From contig BCGN01000002.1 of assembly GCA_001599295.1 (NCBI GenBank), positions 2,108,001 through 2,172,000 on the forward strand: DNA of 64,000 bases, given 5' to 3'. The DNA comes from Sporopachydermia quercuum (taxonomy: Eukaryota > Ascomycota > Sporopachydermiomycetes > Sporopachydermiales > Sporopachydermiaceae). Shown piece by piece: positions 31,534 to 44,400 of the stretch (its first letter is position 1; the number at the start of each line of letters is the position of its first letter). The notes under the pieces are model-generated. The model was not told where the DNA came from. It worked only from the letters and a program-made list of their open reading frames with translations, and did not search any database. A program made the translations under genes and the position numbers.

Positions 31534-34155
31534 ATGACGGAACAGGCTACGGAACAAGCTCGTGAGTTGAAAGTTAGTGACATCTTTGGTAGCGATGATT
31601 CTGATGGGTACAGTGATTCAACTGCAACAGATGATAGTGATTTAAACGAGGAAGATATAGTAGTGAAGAAACCCATTAGAAAAGGAGCTGGTAAAGAAGT
31701 GACTTCGCGATCGCCATCACCACAGAAGAAGCGAAGCACTACTAAGACCAAGAACGCAGCTCAGCCAGAACCTCTTACTCAACAAACGTTCCAACAAGAT
31801 TTCCCTGAAGATTTTGTTCCAGATGTTGCATCTCGAATGTTTGCCAAACATGATTTCTCCTACTTAAAACTGAAACCCGATCACGCATCTAGACCTATAT
31901 GGATTTCACCGCACGATGGTAGAATCATCCTGGAGAGTTTTTCGCCGTTAGCTGAACAAGCGCAAGATTTTCTGGTGACAATAGCTGAACCTATAAGTAG
32001 ACCAACGTTTATACACGAGTATCGTATTACGGCATATTCATTGTATGCAGCAGTATCAGTTGGTTTAGAAACCGATGATATAATTGCAGTATTGAATCGA
32101 TTATCCAAAGTACCAGTACCAAAATCCATTATTAGTTTTATTCATTCATGTACTATATCATATGGTAAAGTAAAGTTAGTTTTGAAGCACAATAGATACT
32201 TTGTTGAAAGTTCTCAAGCTGATGTTTTACAAATGCTGCTGAAGGATCCTGAAATAGGTCCTTTACGTATTGAATCTACTGAAACCTTCTCTAAAGATGG
32301 TTTGGTCAAGCAAAAGGCTCCCGAAATGGGCAATTTGAAGATACCTGGGACCAAGAAGGATAATGATCAATCAATCAAACCAGAAGATGATAAAGGAACA
32401 AAACGAGAAGGTGATAGCGATAATAAGGGAAAATCTGGTGATGGTACAGGGAATGAAGATTGGGACAGCGTAGGAGACTTGTTTTCAGCAGTTGTAGGAG
32501 AAGATAAGGAAGACGACGAAGACGACGAGGATACTGTTCATTCTTTTGAAATATCTTCTGAGTCAGTAGAAATTGTGAAAAAGAGATGTCAAGAAATAGA
32601 CTATCCAGTGTTGGAAGAGTACGATTTCCGAAATGATGCAAGAAATCCTGATTTAGATATAGATTTAAAACCGTCGACACAAATTAGACCTTATCAAGAG
32701 AAAAGTTTAAGCAAGATGTTTGGTAATGGTAGAGCAAGGTCAGGAATTATTGTTTTACCCTGTGGTGCAGGTAAGACATTGGTTGGCATTACAGCAGCAT
32801 GTACTATTCGTAAAAGTGTCATTGTATTATGTACATCGTCAGTGTCGGTAATGCAATGGCGGCAACAGTTTTTACAGTGGTGCACAATTCAGCCTGAAAA
32901 TGTTGCAGTTTTCACATCCGAAAACAAGGAAATGTTTCAGGGTGATGCTGGTTTAGTTGTTTCAACATATTCCATGGTAGCTAATACTCGTAATCGATCG
33001 CATGATTCTCAGAAAGTAATGGATTTTTTGACATCAAGGGAATGGGGTTTTATTATTCTTGATGAAGTTCACGTTGTACCTGCTGCAATGTTCAGAAGAG
33101 TTGTTACTACGTTAGCTGCTCATGCCAAACTTGGTTTGACTGCTACATTAGTACGTGAAGATGACAAGATTGGTGACCTGAACTTTCTTATTGGCCCCAA
33201 GCTTTATGAAGCCAACTGGATGGATTTAGCCCAGAAAGGTCATATAGCAAATGTTCAATGTGCTGAAGTTTGGTGCCCAATGACAGCGGAGTTTTATCAA
33301 GAGTATCTCCGGGAGAATAATAGGAAAAGAATGCTACTGTATATTATGAATCCAACCAAGTTTCAAGCTTGTCAGTTTTTGATTCATTATCATGAAAATA
33401 GAGGTGATAAGATAATCGTTTTCTCAGATAATGTATATGCTTTACAAGCATATGCTTTGAAGCTCAAGAAACCATTTATTTATGGATCAACACCTCAACA
33501 TGAAAGAATGAACATTTTACAGAATTTTCAATACAACGATAATGTGAATACCATATTTTTATCGAAAGTTGGTGATACCAGTATTGATTTACCTGAAGCT
33601 ACTTGCTTGATTCAAATATCCTCACATTATGGTTCCAGAAGGCAAGAAGCTCAAAGACTAGGTCGTATTTTGAGAGCTAAGAGAAGAAATGATGAAGGTT
33701 TTAATGCTTTCTTCTATAGTTTAGTATCGAAGGACACGCAAGAGATGTACTATTCAACAAAGAGACAGGCATTTTTAGTTGATCAAGGTTATGCATTCAA
33801 AGTGATCACCCATTTACATGGGATGGAAAATTTGCCTGACTTGGCATATGCATCAGCTAGGGAGCGCCGTGAGTTACTGCAAGAAGTGCTATTGCAGAAT
33901 GAAGATATGGCAGGGTTAGAAGTTGGTGATGATGCAGATAACTTTGTTGGTAGAGGCTCAAATGTTGTTAAGAGACATCATGGAGGACAAGTTGGTAAAG
34001 TGAAAGCCAAAGCTAGAAGAACAACGGGCTCATTAGCAAGCTTAGCTGGTGGTGAAGATATGGCATATGTTGAGTATAATAAGAGTAGAAACAAAGAGTT
34101 GAAACATCACCACCCTCTTATACAAAAGTATTATTATAACAATGGTAAGAAATAA
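31534..34155 (+). CDS. SSL2: TFIIH DNA translocase, XPB/Rad25 homologue
   Basis: This 873-residue protein (yeast 843) is a superfamily 2 helicase. The N-terminus is acidic; a damage-recognition-like region follows (about 100-230), then a highly charged linker (about 270-345). The helicase core has LPCGAGKTL (Walker A, Lys414), DEVH (510-513), [17 protein letters not shown] containing the RED motif, GSTPQHERM, and motif [14 protein letters not shown]. Known role: the TFIIH subunit that opens promoter DNA for RNA polymerase II and acts in nucleotide excision repair. CTG CTG in [11 protein letters not shown] falls at expected leucines, supporting a standard code. The start ATG follows a C/T-rich leader. 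No intron is evident. Confidence 0.97.
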   Translation: MTEQATEQARELKVSDIFGSDDSDGYSDSTATDDSDLNEEDIVVKKPIRKGAGKEVTSRSPSPQKKRSTTKTKNAAQPEPLTQQTFQQDFPEDFVPDVASRMFAKHDFSYLKLKPDHASRPIWISPHDGRIILESFSPLAEQAQDFLVTIAEPISRPTFIHEYRITAYSLYAAVSVGLETDDIIAVLNRLSKVPVPKSIISFIHSCTISYGKVKLVLKHNRYFVESSQADVLQMLLKDPEIGPLRIESTETFSKDGLVKQKAPEMGNLKIPGTKKDNDQSIKPEDDKGTKREGDSDNKGKSGDGTGNEDWDSVGDLFSAVVGEDKEDDEDDEDTVHSFEISSESVEIVKKRCQEIDYPVLEEYDFRNDARNPDLDIDLKPSTQIRPYQEKSLSKMFGNGRARSGIIVLPCGAGKTLVGITAACTIRKSVIVLCTSSVSVMQWRQQFLQWCTIQPENVAVFTSENKEMFQGDAGLVVSTYSMVANTRNRSHDSQKVMDFLTSREWGFIILDEVHVVPAAMFRRVVTTLAAHAKLGLTATLVREDDKIGDLNFLIGPKLYEANWMDLAQKGHIANVQCAEVWCPMTAEFYQEYLRENNRKRMLLYIMNPTKFQACQFLIHYHENRGDKIIVFSDNVYALQAYALKLKKPFIYGSTPQHERMNILQNFQYNDNVNTIFLSKVGDTSIDLPEATCLIQISSHYGSRRQEAQRLGRILRAKRRNDEGFNAFFYSLVSKDTQEMYYSTKRQAFLVDQGYAFKVITHLHGMENLPDLAYASARERRELLQEVLLQNEDMAGLEVGDDADNFVGRGSNVVKRHHGGQVGKVKAKARRTTGSLASLAGGEDMAYVEYNKSRNKELKHHHPLIQKYYYNNGKK

Positions 34156-34585
34156 AGGATGAAATCTTTTCAATTTGTTAGTATCTTCAAATACTCACAT
34201 TAGTCGAAGCCAATTAAATGGATGGGCAAACGGTATCAATTGTAGAATTGCTGATGATAAATCAGTAATAAGTAACAAAGAGAACTTCGGTTTTTGGTGT
34301 GTAAATAAAAAAGGGAATATAGGGAATACATGGTTTGTTTAGAATGTTGGAACATTACTTAGTAACTAAAAGTATGCTGATACTGTTACATTATAAATTT
34401 AGGTTTATTCATGCGGTAAATAACACCTCCCAACCCAAATTCCGCTAAAGCCTGTTACCCAATCAAACTACCAATCCTGTTCCGCAAAATATAGAAAAAC
34501 AAAAAAAAAAAAACCAACCCCTAGTCTCATATTTCGATAGTCTTTTGATAGAGTGCTGAATCAAATAAATGATATCCGGTCTCAC
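34156..34585. other. Convergent 3' region between SSL2 and the membrane-protein gene
   Basis: These 430 bp hold both 3' ends. Near the middle is an A-run of 13 (34501-34513) preceded by AAAAAC; such tracts could serve in 3'-end formation on one strand. No gene was seen. Confidence 0.5.
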
Positions 34586-35462
34586 TCAGTTCTTCAATAA
34601 GGGCTTCTTGTCACTCAAAATGTCAGGTAATTCGCTTTCAGAGATTCTTTCAAACTCCGAGTCTGCGCTTATTTGATCATCATCAAGTTCATCGACAGAG
34701 GAGAAAAATCCTCTTGGTTTCTCATCATTCAACGAGCCCAAAGATGAATCAGAACGGTCTCTAATAATAACAAAACTTCTTTTACCTGTACTTGAGCTAC
34801 CTTCTAATGCTTGCGATTGAGCTTCACTTTTAAAACTGGCAGTAGCTGAGGTATGAACAGTATCTGCATGAAGTGGTTCTGGCGATTCATAGATCACAGG
34901 ACTTTTAAATGCATCACTAAAAGGATCAACCGTATGTTTTGATGAATCTGTATCATTATTTGGGTGAAAGAATAGAGTATCATGCGACTCAGCACCGGTT
35001 GCATAGCATGAATCATCAGGTTTATCCTTAGAAACCTTCGAAGAAGAAGATTCTTTGGAACAATCAGATTTCTCGACTTCTTCAGGATTCTCCTCAGTCT
35101 TCTCATTTTTCTTCAGTCTAGCTAATCTCTCTTGTCTTATCTTATCAGACACCTCAAGAATCTTCAGTTCAAATTCATCTCTTACATTTAACATGGCGGC
35201 CTTCAACTCTTCTCTATGTAAATACAGGATGTAGCCAGCAGAAACAGAACCACCTACCACTATAAATATGACGTTAGACTCACAACTTATCATTATTGTA
35301 TCAATCTAGGCTTGTAACAATTCCCTATGACTATCAAATATCTCTCCTTCGATATCAATAGAACAGGGAGTATCGTCCCACAATGAGTCTCTATCTCACT
35401 AGCTGTACTTCAAACTTACAGGTGCCCATAACAAAGCTACTAACAAGAGCAGGCCAAGGCAT
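34586..35462 (-). CDS. Unknown one-pass membrane protein with acidic Ser-rich tail (2 exons)
   Basis: Exon 1 is 35420-35462 (43 nt: MPWPALVSSFVMGT plus one base) and exon 2 is 34586-35259; the 160-nt intron has GTAAGT, TCTAAC and TTATAG. The spliced protein is 238 residues. Splicing creates MGTLVGGSVSAGYILYLHRE, a Gly-rich membrane helix (about 8-28) followed at once by a charged amphipathic segment (ELKAAMLNVRDEFELKILEV, likely coiled coil to about residue 65). The rest is acidic, Ser-rich and probably disordered. An ATG inside the intron could start a 235-residue version but would break the helix. The layout, a short N-terminal anchor with a cytosolic tail, resembles organelle outer-membrane proteins; I do not recognise the family and assign no function. 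Confidence 0.75.
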
Positions 35463-38400
35463 GATTAAATGTTCAGGTATACTAATAAATACAATTCTCT
35501 TATGGTAAAATCAATAATATTTACCAACGTAAATCCTTTCGCAATCATCAGCTCTNCAAGGAAATTGTACGTATATTTTTACCATTTCAAAGGGTGTTTG
35601 GGAGGTAGGTATATTGAGGGTTAGAAGATGGCGAATTGTTTGATAAGGAGTACAAAGCGCTTCCCCAGTTTTTTTGAGATTTGATGTCACATGGAATTCG
35701 CCTTCAATTATTGGAATGGGTATTTGGAGCTGTGCGTTGGGACAAGGGAATTGTTGATTATGTGAACTTATAAACAGGAAGCAGGGATGGTTATCTAAGT
35801 TTGGTTAGAGATACCTAGGGCAGTGGCTTAGTTGGGTATTAGCTGAACTTGATGTAGTTTGCTCCTGTTTACAGAAATGATAATGGTTAGTTCTGAGACA
35901 ATACTTGACATTTTTAGAGTGGCTTATGTTATGAGAATTACAATCAACGGGATCAGCCAAATACGGTTCTCCGAGAATGGTGATGAGTTCTTCGAAGTAT
36001 AATCTATAAAGTCGCATTCGAATTTTTGTTCTACAATCTTTATTTCAGTAATGATTATCATACTTGATTTATTCTCTTCTTTCTTCAGTAGAGTCGACAA
36101 TTCAGTGATCGATCGGGCTTATTCTATCATGTAAAATGGGAGAGACCTAAATATCCTCCCCAACAAGCATCCGGATTCTCTACCGAATTCCCTGCTGATT
36201 CCGCAACAACGAAAATTACAAGACTCAAAATTGAACCTTCTTGTAGCTAAGTACCTCACTACTAGATAATATACAACTGCAGTAGCAACTATTCTCATCT
36301 TGAAACTCTCCGAAAGTTTTACGACTTGTTTCTTTGATAAAATAAATACCTTTTGCCGTTGAAACGAAATAAAGTTAGTGTTTAGTGGACCCATTAAATT
36401 GAAACCTCCAATAGAGCCTTCAGCTGATTGCAAATAAAGTTAACGTTTAGTTGTATCGTTAAATGGAACTTTTTTTGAGATAACCAAGAATAAAAAGGTA
36501 NCATAATAATTCTCACAAACTTTAAAACCTTTGGATAATGTATTCTTTTTTTTTTTCAATAGTTTTTGGGGATGTTCTGAGAAAGAAATAACAATATTAT
36601 GTTTATACGAATACCCACCAAACTTGAGGACTTATAATACCATATATAACTCACTTTATGTTCATTTATTTTCATTGATCCCAAGGTAGCAATCTTATAA
36701 CGAGAGATGATCAATCAATGACTGATAAAAGCTAACCAGAAAGTAATAGCAAGTGCTCTCTTTGAAATTCACCCGGTTCAGATGGCCAAAAACGTCGTTG
36801 GAATTGTTTTCAATAATACTTCACAATTGATCTACCATTTCCTTTTTTATTTTTGAGCATTTTCTTTACTTTTTCTGTCAATCGAGAGTTTTTCATTAAT
36901 GTTTCCAATAAGTCCTCAGAGAAGGCTAATTTTACAGAAAATAATCAAACGATTGCTGTAACCAGACTCAGTAGCTTTAGAATAGGATAGTTTATTTTAT
37001 TGTATTGCACAATCATTATTTGAAGGCCGGAATTACCGATTCTAGGGTCTTTAACGGACAGCAATGACTAATCGACTCAGTTGACGTGGTAAGACACATT
37101 GCTATTTTATCAATTGAAGTGATTCAAATGGGATAAATAATTGTAAAGCAGCAAAAGTAATCGAAGCTAAGGAGATCGTTTTACAAAAGAATATGCTTGC
37201 TACATATAGTGATACCATCATCAGAAAAATTATCTTCTTCTGCTTAAAATACTATAACTACAGTTTGGCGTGAAGCCCGTTTATTGACTATAAGCAATTC
37301 GAATATACAGAACATACATAAGTTTATTTATAAGGAAGTATTGCATAAACCTTTGAGGTACTATTTCTTCTTTTACTACTATTTGATTGATCACACTGGG
37401 ACGCAGAAAGAGAATTCTAGATATTAATGAAGAATATAGTTATAATGTAGATTGCTTTTTCCACATTGAAAGTTCTCATACCCATAAAACGAGAAATTAC
37501 TCTAGAAGGATTACTTAAATACAGTCACGCAACAGAAGGAGATTGATATACTAAATAGAATTCACTGCCCCGACTTGAATTAACTTACCCATTAACTGTT
37601 CTTCCTACTCACATTATGAGGTAAACAATTATAATAAAATTAAGTAATCAAGCTAGTAGAAGCCTTATATACCCTCCAAGAAGTATCAAATGGTTGGTTT
37701 TCTTTCAGTGTGGGGTCTCATTAGGTCGCACATCGGATAAGATTATCTTTATTCGGTACTCGGCGATCATTGCAACACGAATGTTTGACGATTCCTCAGT
37801 CTTGCAATCAAGATACATATAAAACACTACTAGCTGGTCTTCAAACCCGGTCTGCTATATGTTGGTACAAACAGAATATTTGCTCCGAAAAAGTACTTAT
37901 ATTATTGATTGATACGGACGATATCCAAATATTGTCTTGAAGTTGTTGAGTATTTATATCGACAAAATACAACCTCGATTGATTCATCAAATCAAAAAAT
38001 ATGTATAACAAAGAGTTTCATTTCTATTACGAAATCTTAGATGCAGTGAATGAATTCAGTCGGAACCTCGATCAAATATTATTAAAAGTATTTTTTGGCA
38101 ACTATCATATTAATGAGCCAGGAACGGACAGAACAGAAGTTTTAGCTCTTTGAAAAATATACCTAATATAGAACTGTCTCATCTCAGACCCTAATAACCT
38201 TCTTTTAATTTTTTTTTTGAACCGGCATTTAATCTTCAATGAACGAAGTAATAAAGTGTGCTTGAAAATCCCGGGCTACAACCCTAAAATTGGTTTCAGT
38301 TTATATAATAATAATTAATTATTTAAGTTTGCTTAGCCTTGAATTTGAATCTTGTCTCTGAGATTCTCGATTTGATTGCCTGCCTGATTCAGTCATTTTA

Positions 38401-40518
38401 GATAGTCAACAGACCTACTGATGTAATTCCAATTTGAAAGTCTTTATTAGATTATAGTGCAGCCAAAGCCTAATTTCTCACATCGTAAAACTAGAAGAAA
38501 ACTGAAAGCTGATAATGATGTATTTATTATTCCCATCGATATCAAACTTTTTCTCAATCAAATATTTCAATCGAAACCAATATATGCTCACCACTTTGAA
38601 TAAGGTTTGGAGGATTTCCACTTGAGTTCTTACCTCATCTGACTGGATTACTATCTTGGGGTCTCCACCTTAGAAACGAAGAAAGCACCATGCTATATAA
38701 GCTTGTTCGGGTAATTGTCACATGTGATGATTACTTCTTTAGTAAAGCAAAAGATACTTCCATGTAATGTAATTACCAAGTTAGTCTATCCTCCTTTCTA
38801 AGTATTTGCTCGTAATCAGGTACTGTCAAGTAAACACTACATGATTGGAGTTTAAAGCTTTTGGCGGTGAGGAACAATTGTCTCATCATACCGAACTTCA
38901 CTTGAGCCTGATGACAACAAGCAACTTAGAACCATATATTGTTAATGACTGATATATGGCTAAACAGCTACAAAGTGATTTTAAGTACAATCTTAAGATC
39001 TAATTGATTTTAAACCTCAGAATCAATATTCTAGGTTCACCGTAAGCGCAATTGAGAGCATAAAATAATATCTTACCCCGTTTGCAGCAGCTCAATCTGT
39101 AGCTCTTATATTATAATAGCNACTTAGATAAGCAGAATAATTCGAGACTCCCCGTGTCATTTTGACAAAACATATATATATCATTTCGTATCATTTAGCT
39201 TGTTTGAGGAATCAATAGATGGGAACTATCTATTTTCTTTCTCGGACGTTTTACTTCTGTGTTTCATTCAATTTTTCAGTCGTTACCCCATACAAATTTA
39301 TTTGATTTAGCCTTGTAGTCAAATACAGTAATTCTTTTTGGAGTAATACTTATTGAACGAGTCAGGTTCGTTCCTATATCTACGTTTCTACCCTCCTCTG
39401 GGTCTTCCAATTCCAATGGGACTCAATTTAAGCGAGTATAGATTAAGTTTTTCATCAAAAGCGCTTATTTTTTAAGTGCATGGTTCTAGTAACCCAACTT
39501 CAGTAAGAACCATGCACATGTAATCACTTTTTTTGGGCAACAAAATCTCATCTCGAGAATCTTAACTTGAAATGGCATTCTGACCTTATTTGAAAAACCG
39601 ATGAACGAAAACATAATTAGTACTGGAACTTTATTCCCAACCTTAAAGTTACGCTGAACTAATTGGGAATACCACAAATATATAAGGTTCTGGAAAGCGG
39701 GTTAAGTTTTGAAATAGGCTTTCAACCAAACTTCAAGCGGAAAACCAACCAGTCCTCAGGCTAAACATAGTGACAAATATTTTGCGCTTTCAATTGAACT
39801 TTATTTCATTTTAACAATCACCTAATTCGACGATCTGCATACTTCAAATTACCCACTTCATCCATGCCGTTTTTCCTTTTTAGTAGTTCGCAGGAGATAA
39901 TTTCAGAAAATTTCTAAATCGGTAAATCATTGCATAGTTATTTATTCAACCTTCTGTTGATCCATTACTAACTAATTTATTAATCTCTTTCCCCTTAGTT
40001 ACCAAATTGGCAATGCGAGCTTGGTTGTATGACAGAATTTGATTTTAAAACTTTACATACTATTTCCGAACTTTATTATCATATGCTCATCCACCGTTTC
40101 AAGTAACTATTTAGCTCTACTTATTCCCCATTCTCATTTCCATTTAAAGATAGTCTCATCCAGTGTTTATCGATTATGTTCTGTATTTCTTATTTTCTTT
40201 TATCTATTATACATATTTTATTTTCTTTTTCTCTTTGAATATATCAAAAAGCTGTATTTAATGTATAATTGATTCAACAGCGATACTAACATTCACTTAC
40301 AAAGTATCCAATTTCCTTTTATATAATTGGATACATTTACTATTTAACAGGACACTACTAATAGATTATTGGCATCCTTATATAAACTACATTACGATTA
40401 CCTGTCAGCGACAAACACCAAATCTTAAGTGCTCATTTTTATAACAATTCAGTGAAACCCTCACACATAGTACAAGCATCTAATTCATCCTCAAATATAT
40501 AATCAGTTTCACATTATC
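35463..40518. other. 5.1 kb gene-free interval left of the Ser-rich ORF
   Basis: The first 300 bp are G/A-rich on the plus strand, so C/T-rich for the membrane-protein gene reading left. The last 450 bp (about 39880-40330) are C/T-rich on the plus strand, before the Ser-rich gene. Between them is AT-rich DNA with stops in all frames. Frames at 35805-36017, 36119-36433, 39486-39677 and 40039-40272 show no domains; 36119-36433 lacks an ATG at its start. A 38-bp imperfect direct repeat is listed separately. Regional promoter, centromere or noncoding RNA are all possible and untested. Confidence 0.35.
36367..36469. repeat. 38-bp imperfect direct repeat pair
   Basis: Copies lie at 36367-36405 and 36432-36469. 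Both share aaataaagtta, gtttagt and ttaaat in the same order with similar spacing; the connecting bases differ. The function is unknown. Confidence 0.7.
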
Positions 40519-41448
40519 ATGTCAAATATCCTCAGTCCAAAGAGTTCAGTTTTGCCGATGTTGAGGGAAAACCGAGACTCAGTCTCAACTAATGGAGCTG
40601 GGTATTTTTCTGGCCCAAGATTGAATACCAACAATTCCTGGTTGTTACCTGCTGCAGAATTATCTCCTAGACAGTATCCTGATGTGCATTTCACTCATGA
40701 ACGATACGCTCACAGCGCTATCTCGCCAGTTTTGCTATCACCAAGGCAAGAGGTTACTTTACCGCCAATTCCAAGATCCTTAAGTGTGNCATCAGCAGTT
40801 TTACCACCTATCAATTTTGCAATTGAAAGAAATTCTTCAGTTGTACCTTCGATCTTAAAACCGGTTATGGACTCAGAACAACAGTATAGCAGCTGCGATT
40901 TAAGTGATGGCTCATCTTATAATAGTGGTGTGTCCAATGTCCAGACATTCGGTTCATTTGGTTTCCATGATCCATTCCATAAAGGAAATTCGATCCTAGT
41001 CAGCAGTCAGACATATGGAGGCCGTGTAACTTCTCCAAGCACTTCAGGATCAACTGGATCTTACAATGAATCATTATCATCATCTAAACAAAGCTTAGTC
41101 AGTTCAATCGTCAACGTGAAGCGCAGCGTGAATCCGAACAAGAGGAGAAATAGTTCAAGCAGTATTAATAAGTTTCTGACGCCAATTCAGTCTGCAATAC
41201 CAAAGAAATTGGAGAAGTTTCACGTCATTTCTAAACCGGGATCGGGCTATAAGAAAAGAGACAGCAAGCTAGACATTTCCAGTATAATCAATGAATCGCC
41301 CAAAGGCTCGGGCAAACATAAGGAACACTTGGAAATGCATCATGATCATAGATTATTGAATAATTCTTCATACAGTACTTTTAGGCTAAAGCCTGCCAAA
41401 GCAGAAAAGAAAAGCAGCAAAAATCGTAAGACTCATCCTCAAGCTTAA
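40519..41448 (+). CDS. Ser-rich protein of unknown function, isolated in a gene-poor interval
   Basis: This 309-residue ORF is clearly unlike chance frames in length, but no domain is recognised. Visible features: three SP-type motifs near the N-terminus (ILSPKSS, ELSPRQ, LLSPRQ), two short LPPI motifs (LPPIPRSLS, LPPINFAIER), Ser-rich runs, a basic patch with NPNKRRNSSSS (about 208-220), LDISSIIN, and a Lys-rich C-terminus. It is probably disordered and nuclear, with SP sites that could be CDK or MAPK targets; this is inference. There is no signal peptide or membrane helix. It has 5.1 kb upstream and 6.5 kb downstream without another supported gene, the arrangement often seen for regulators with large control regions. 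One N at 40789 leaves one residue unknown. Confidence 0.7.
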   Translation: MSNILSPKSSVLPMLRENRDSVSTNGAGYFSGPRLNTNNSWLLPAAELSPRQYPDVHFTHERYAHSAISPVLLSPRQEVTLPPIPRSLSVXSAVLPPINFAIERNSSVVPSILKPVMDSEQQYSSCDLSDGSSYNSGVSNVQTFGSFGFHDPFHKGNSILVSSQTYGGRVTSPSTSGSTGSYNESLSSSKQSLVSSIVNVKRSVNPNKRRNSSSSINKFLTPIQSAIPKKLEKFHVISKPGSGYKKRDSKLDISSIINESPKGSGKHKEHLEMHHDHRLLNNSSYSTFRLKPAKAEKKSSKNRKTHPQA

Positions 41449-44400
41449 ATTGAGCAACCAAGTGTATTAATATTTTTATTTTCTCTCTCTGGTGGCTTCA
41501 AGGAATTATATACGATAATATGAATCACTAATGAACGGATGGTAGTGATTATCATCTGTCTTATTTTTATTCTTCACTTTCAATGGGTTATCAGGTTTAA
41601 CGGTTAATTTATGTAAAAATAGGAATCTATAGTATCATATAGAATATAATATATTTAATGAAATAAAACACAATGCTATTGATATTGAAAACATGCTTCA
41701 TTCACATTTGGGAGCATGTTAGATTAGAATACTCGAGCCGAGATTCCAGAGCATTGGGTTGTATCTTCCAAATAATAGTAGAAATAACCAGTGTGAGGGA
41801 CATCTCGTTTTTGACTCGATGGATGATTCACTTTAAAACAGGCGAGCAAAATGTGACTTGTAAGTATAACATACGGCACTGGCTANATGCATGATAGATC
41901 TCTTTCATAAGTATTGTAGCCTTTTCCTTTGATGAAAATAATATCCTTTGAAACATGGAGTATCTTCTGCCCAGCCGCTTGGTAGTTAAGTGAGAAATTG
42001 TCAACCGACGATATCATTCTGTTCATTTGTTCCATTCCTTTTTTTCTGGGATTTCTTATTCCAACCATTCTGACATGCGCACTGTCATTATTGGTCTAGA
42101 CTATATAATTAGTAAATTGAAAATGAAACTGTTCGTAAAAGCAAAAGAGATTGAGTAATTCCAGTCTATCTTGATAGAGTTATAGTTGTGTCGCTACTGA
42201 TGAGCACCATTTATAGTTAAGTTGTGGGAGTTTCAGGTTATCATGATCCGTAAGTATCCAGTACAAGCTTCAAACTCTAGAAGTTAATAGCTCATCACCT
42301 TATGTAATGTATAGTTTCCAACCAATGTCATAATGTACGCTAATTAATGAGATATATCAATCTTTTTGAGAGTACAGTGTAACATTAATTTCTAAAGTGG
42401 TATTTTGGAGACCTTTTTTTTATTTGGTGTGTTCATCAAAAACAGTTATCTAAATGCTGATGCAATGGAAATGCACCTCTCAATTGGAAGTAGCCCATTC
42501 AACTGTTTGTGTGAAATACATTGGCAATCCCCTGTATCGGAATACGATGCAAATGTTTGTTCAATAGTTTGAAGATGGTATTAAGGTATAGTTTGAAATA
42601 CCAAATTGACTAGCAAGTCTAACACTTCAATACAGTTTGACATACGAACCGATGTCATATGCCAACACCAACCAATTATGGAAATACTTTATTGGTGTTT
42701 TTCGTCTAGAAACGTTAGTAGTGGATTAGAACTACTTTATTAGTCCAAGTGATACTTGGCGTGCATACCAAAGTTCTTCCCCTAACGAAAATTAGCTATG
42801 ACACTCTAGTTTAAAGTTCAACTACGAATTACCTGCTTTTGTCAGCGTCAAAGTGGTGTTGGGTTGTCTCATTTAACTTTAAGGTGGAAGGTAAACGTTA
42901 ATCCCCATTTAGTAAGAAAATACCGATTGTACCTAGTTATTTACAAATTTAATAGGTGCAAGTTATATAGAGGCAACATTCATATTCCGAATATTTTCAA
43001 TTAAATTTTCAATTGTTTTTCCAAGAGCTAACCTGTTTTTTGCTCGATACACCTCGAACTTTATCAAAACATTAGGCTCATTGTAGTTTAAAGCGGTAGC
43101 TCACGAGAATCGGCACGTCATCATAGGTTTGTGTTTAAAGGTTTGGTATGTGAGGATCTATGATAATAACTTGGTTAATTTTTTTGTACTTTATTTCTCT
43201 CTTCCTAGGTTCAATCGGCCAACAATTAAGTTCTTTTGTATGAGAGGGCGGTGAATTGAGTTGATCAGTTTATTAGAAGTTCAAACAATTATAAAATGAT
43301 AATATAATGAGGCATCGTATGACGCTTGAAGTCAATATGCTTTGGTTCTAATAAGTCGTAGTACATCTGCCAGGTTGGTGATCGATAAAGGATTGTTTTC
43401 AAATGCCAGTATTTTCTACTTAGGTTTTCTTGCAGTTATGTGTCAAAAATATAGTTCTGTTCTAAGTAGTTAACGCTAATGCAATATTCCTTTTTAAGGA
43501 CTATCTCCCATTATAATAGATATTTTTGTCGACTAATTCATGGGATTAAAATGGATTGTCACATCAAAATTCCTTATTTTGAATTACGAGCTACCATTTT
43601 TTTGGAGATACTGTATAGAATACAGTCAGGAACATAAACTACAGGGCTATCGATTCCAGATGTATATATAATATGGAAGTAATGTTAAATATTCCTAATG
43701 GAAGAAACCTGTTATGATGTTTTCAATTTGAAGAATCAGATTAGAATCTGTTTATTATCACATTTACAAATTAAAAGAATATATCTCCATAAAAACTGAG
43801 ATGACAATGGAGATTGAAACAGAACTGAACAACAAATATTCTACCGTATTTTTTCGTTCCCAGTATCAGTATCTTCTATATTTATCAGTATTCATTTGAT
43901 CTTTTGGGCAAGGTCATTAAACGATAACAGTCAAACCAAAGAACTTAGGTCAACTGGAATTCATGGCTTAACATGATGCCTGCCTGCGTCAGCTAGTTGC
44001 TTCTCCTGTGTCGTAACTGAATACGGTAATATGCCAAAGCTCAAAACAAAATATGATTACCACATGGAGCAATGAGGTTGGATACTCAATGAAGTTAAAG
44101 TATGCCTTTGCCGTATTTAGTAATTAATGTAAAAGCATTTGACCAGAGTGGAAAGCCAGCTAGGCTAATAATTACTTAGTGCACTAATTAGGTAATACCC
44201 TCATATGAGTATCAAAACTTAAATCTTAAACTTGATACTTTTGATTATTAACCGAAGACTCAAGGTAGGTACGGTGTCTTGAGCAGTAACAGCTTCATCA
44301 GGACAGCTCGGGATTTGCCTCCATAACAACGTGTTACGTTACAGGTAAAGTCTTTTTGCTGATAGGTAAATTATCAAAACTCTTCGNACTTAGGATGTGA

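Noticed and set aside
35260-35293. Start of the membrane-protein gene at the ATG at 35293
   Set aside because: This start lies just inside the intron, before the TCTAAC branch site and TATAG; the spliced start at 35462 gives a proper membrane helix and matched phase.
36119-36433. 104-codon minus-strand frame in the gene desert
   Set aside because: It starts with TTG, has no domain, and its composition follows local AT-rich DNA; no branch or splice sites frame it.
40039-40272. 77-codon hydrophobic frame before the Ser-rich ORF
   Set aside because: It lies in a pyrimidine-rich leader; its Tyr/Leu/Phe composition is a base-composition effect.
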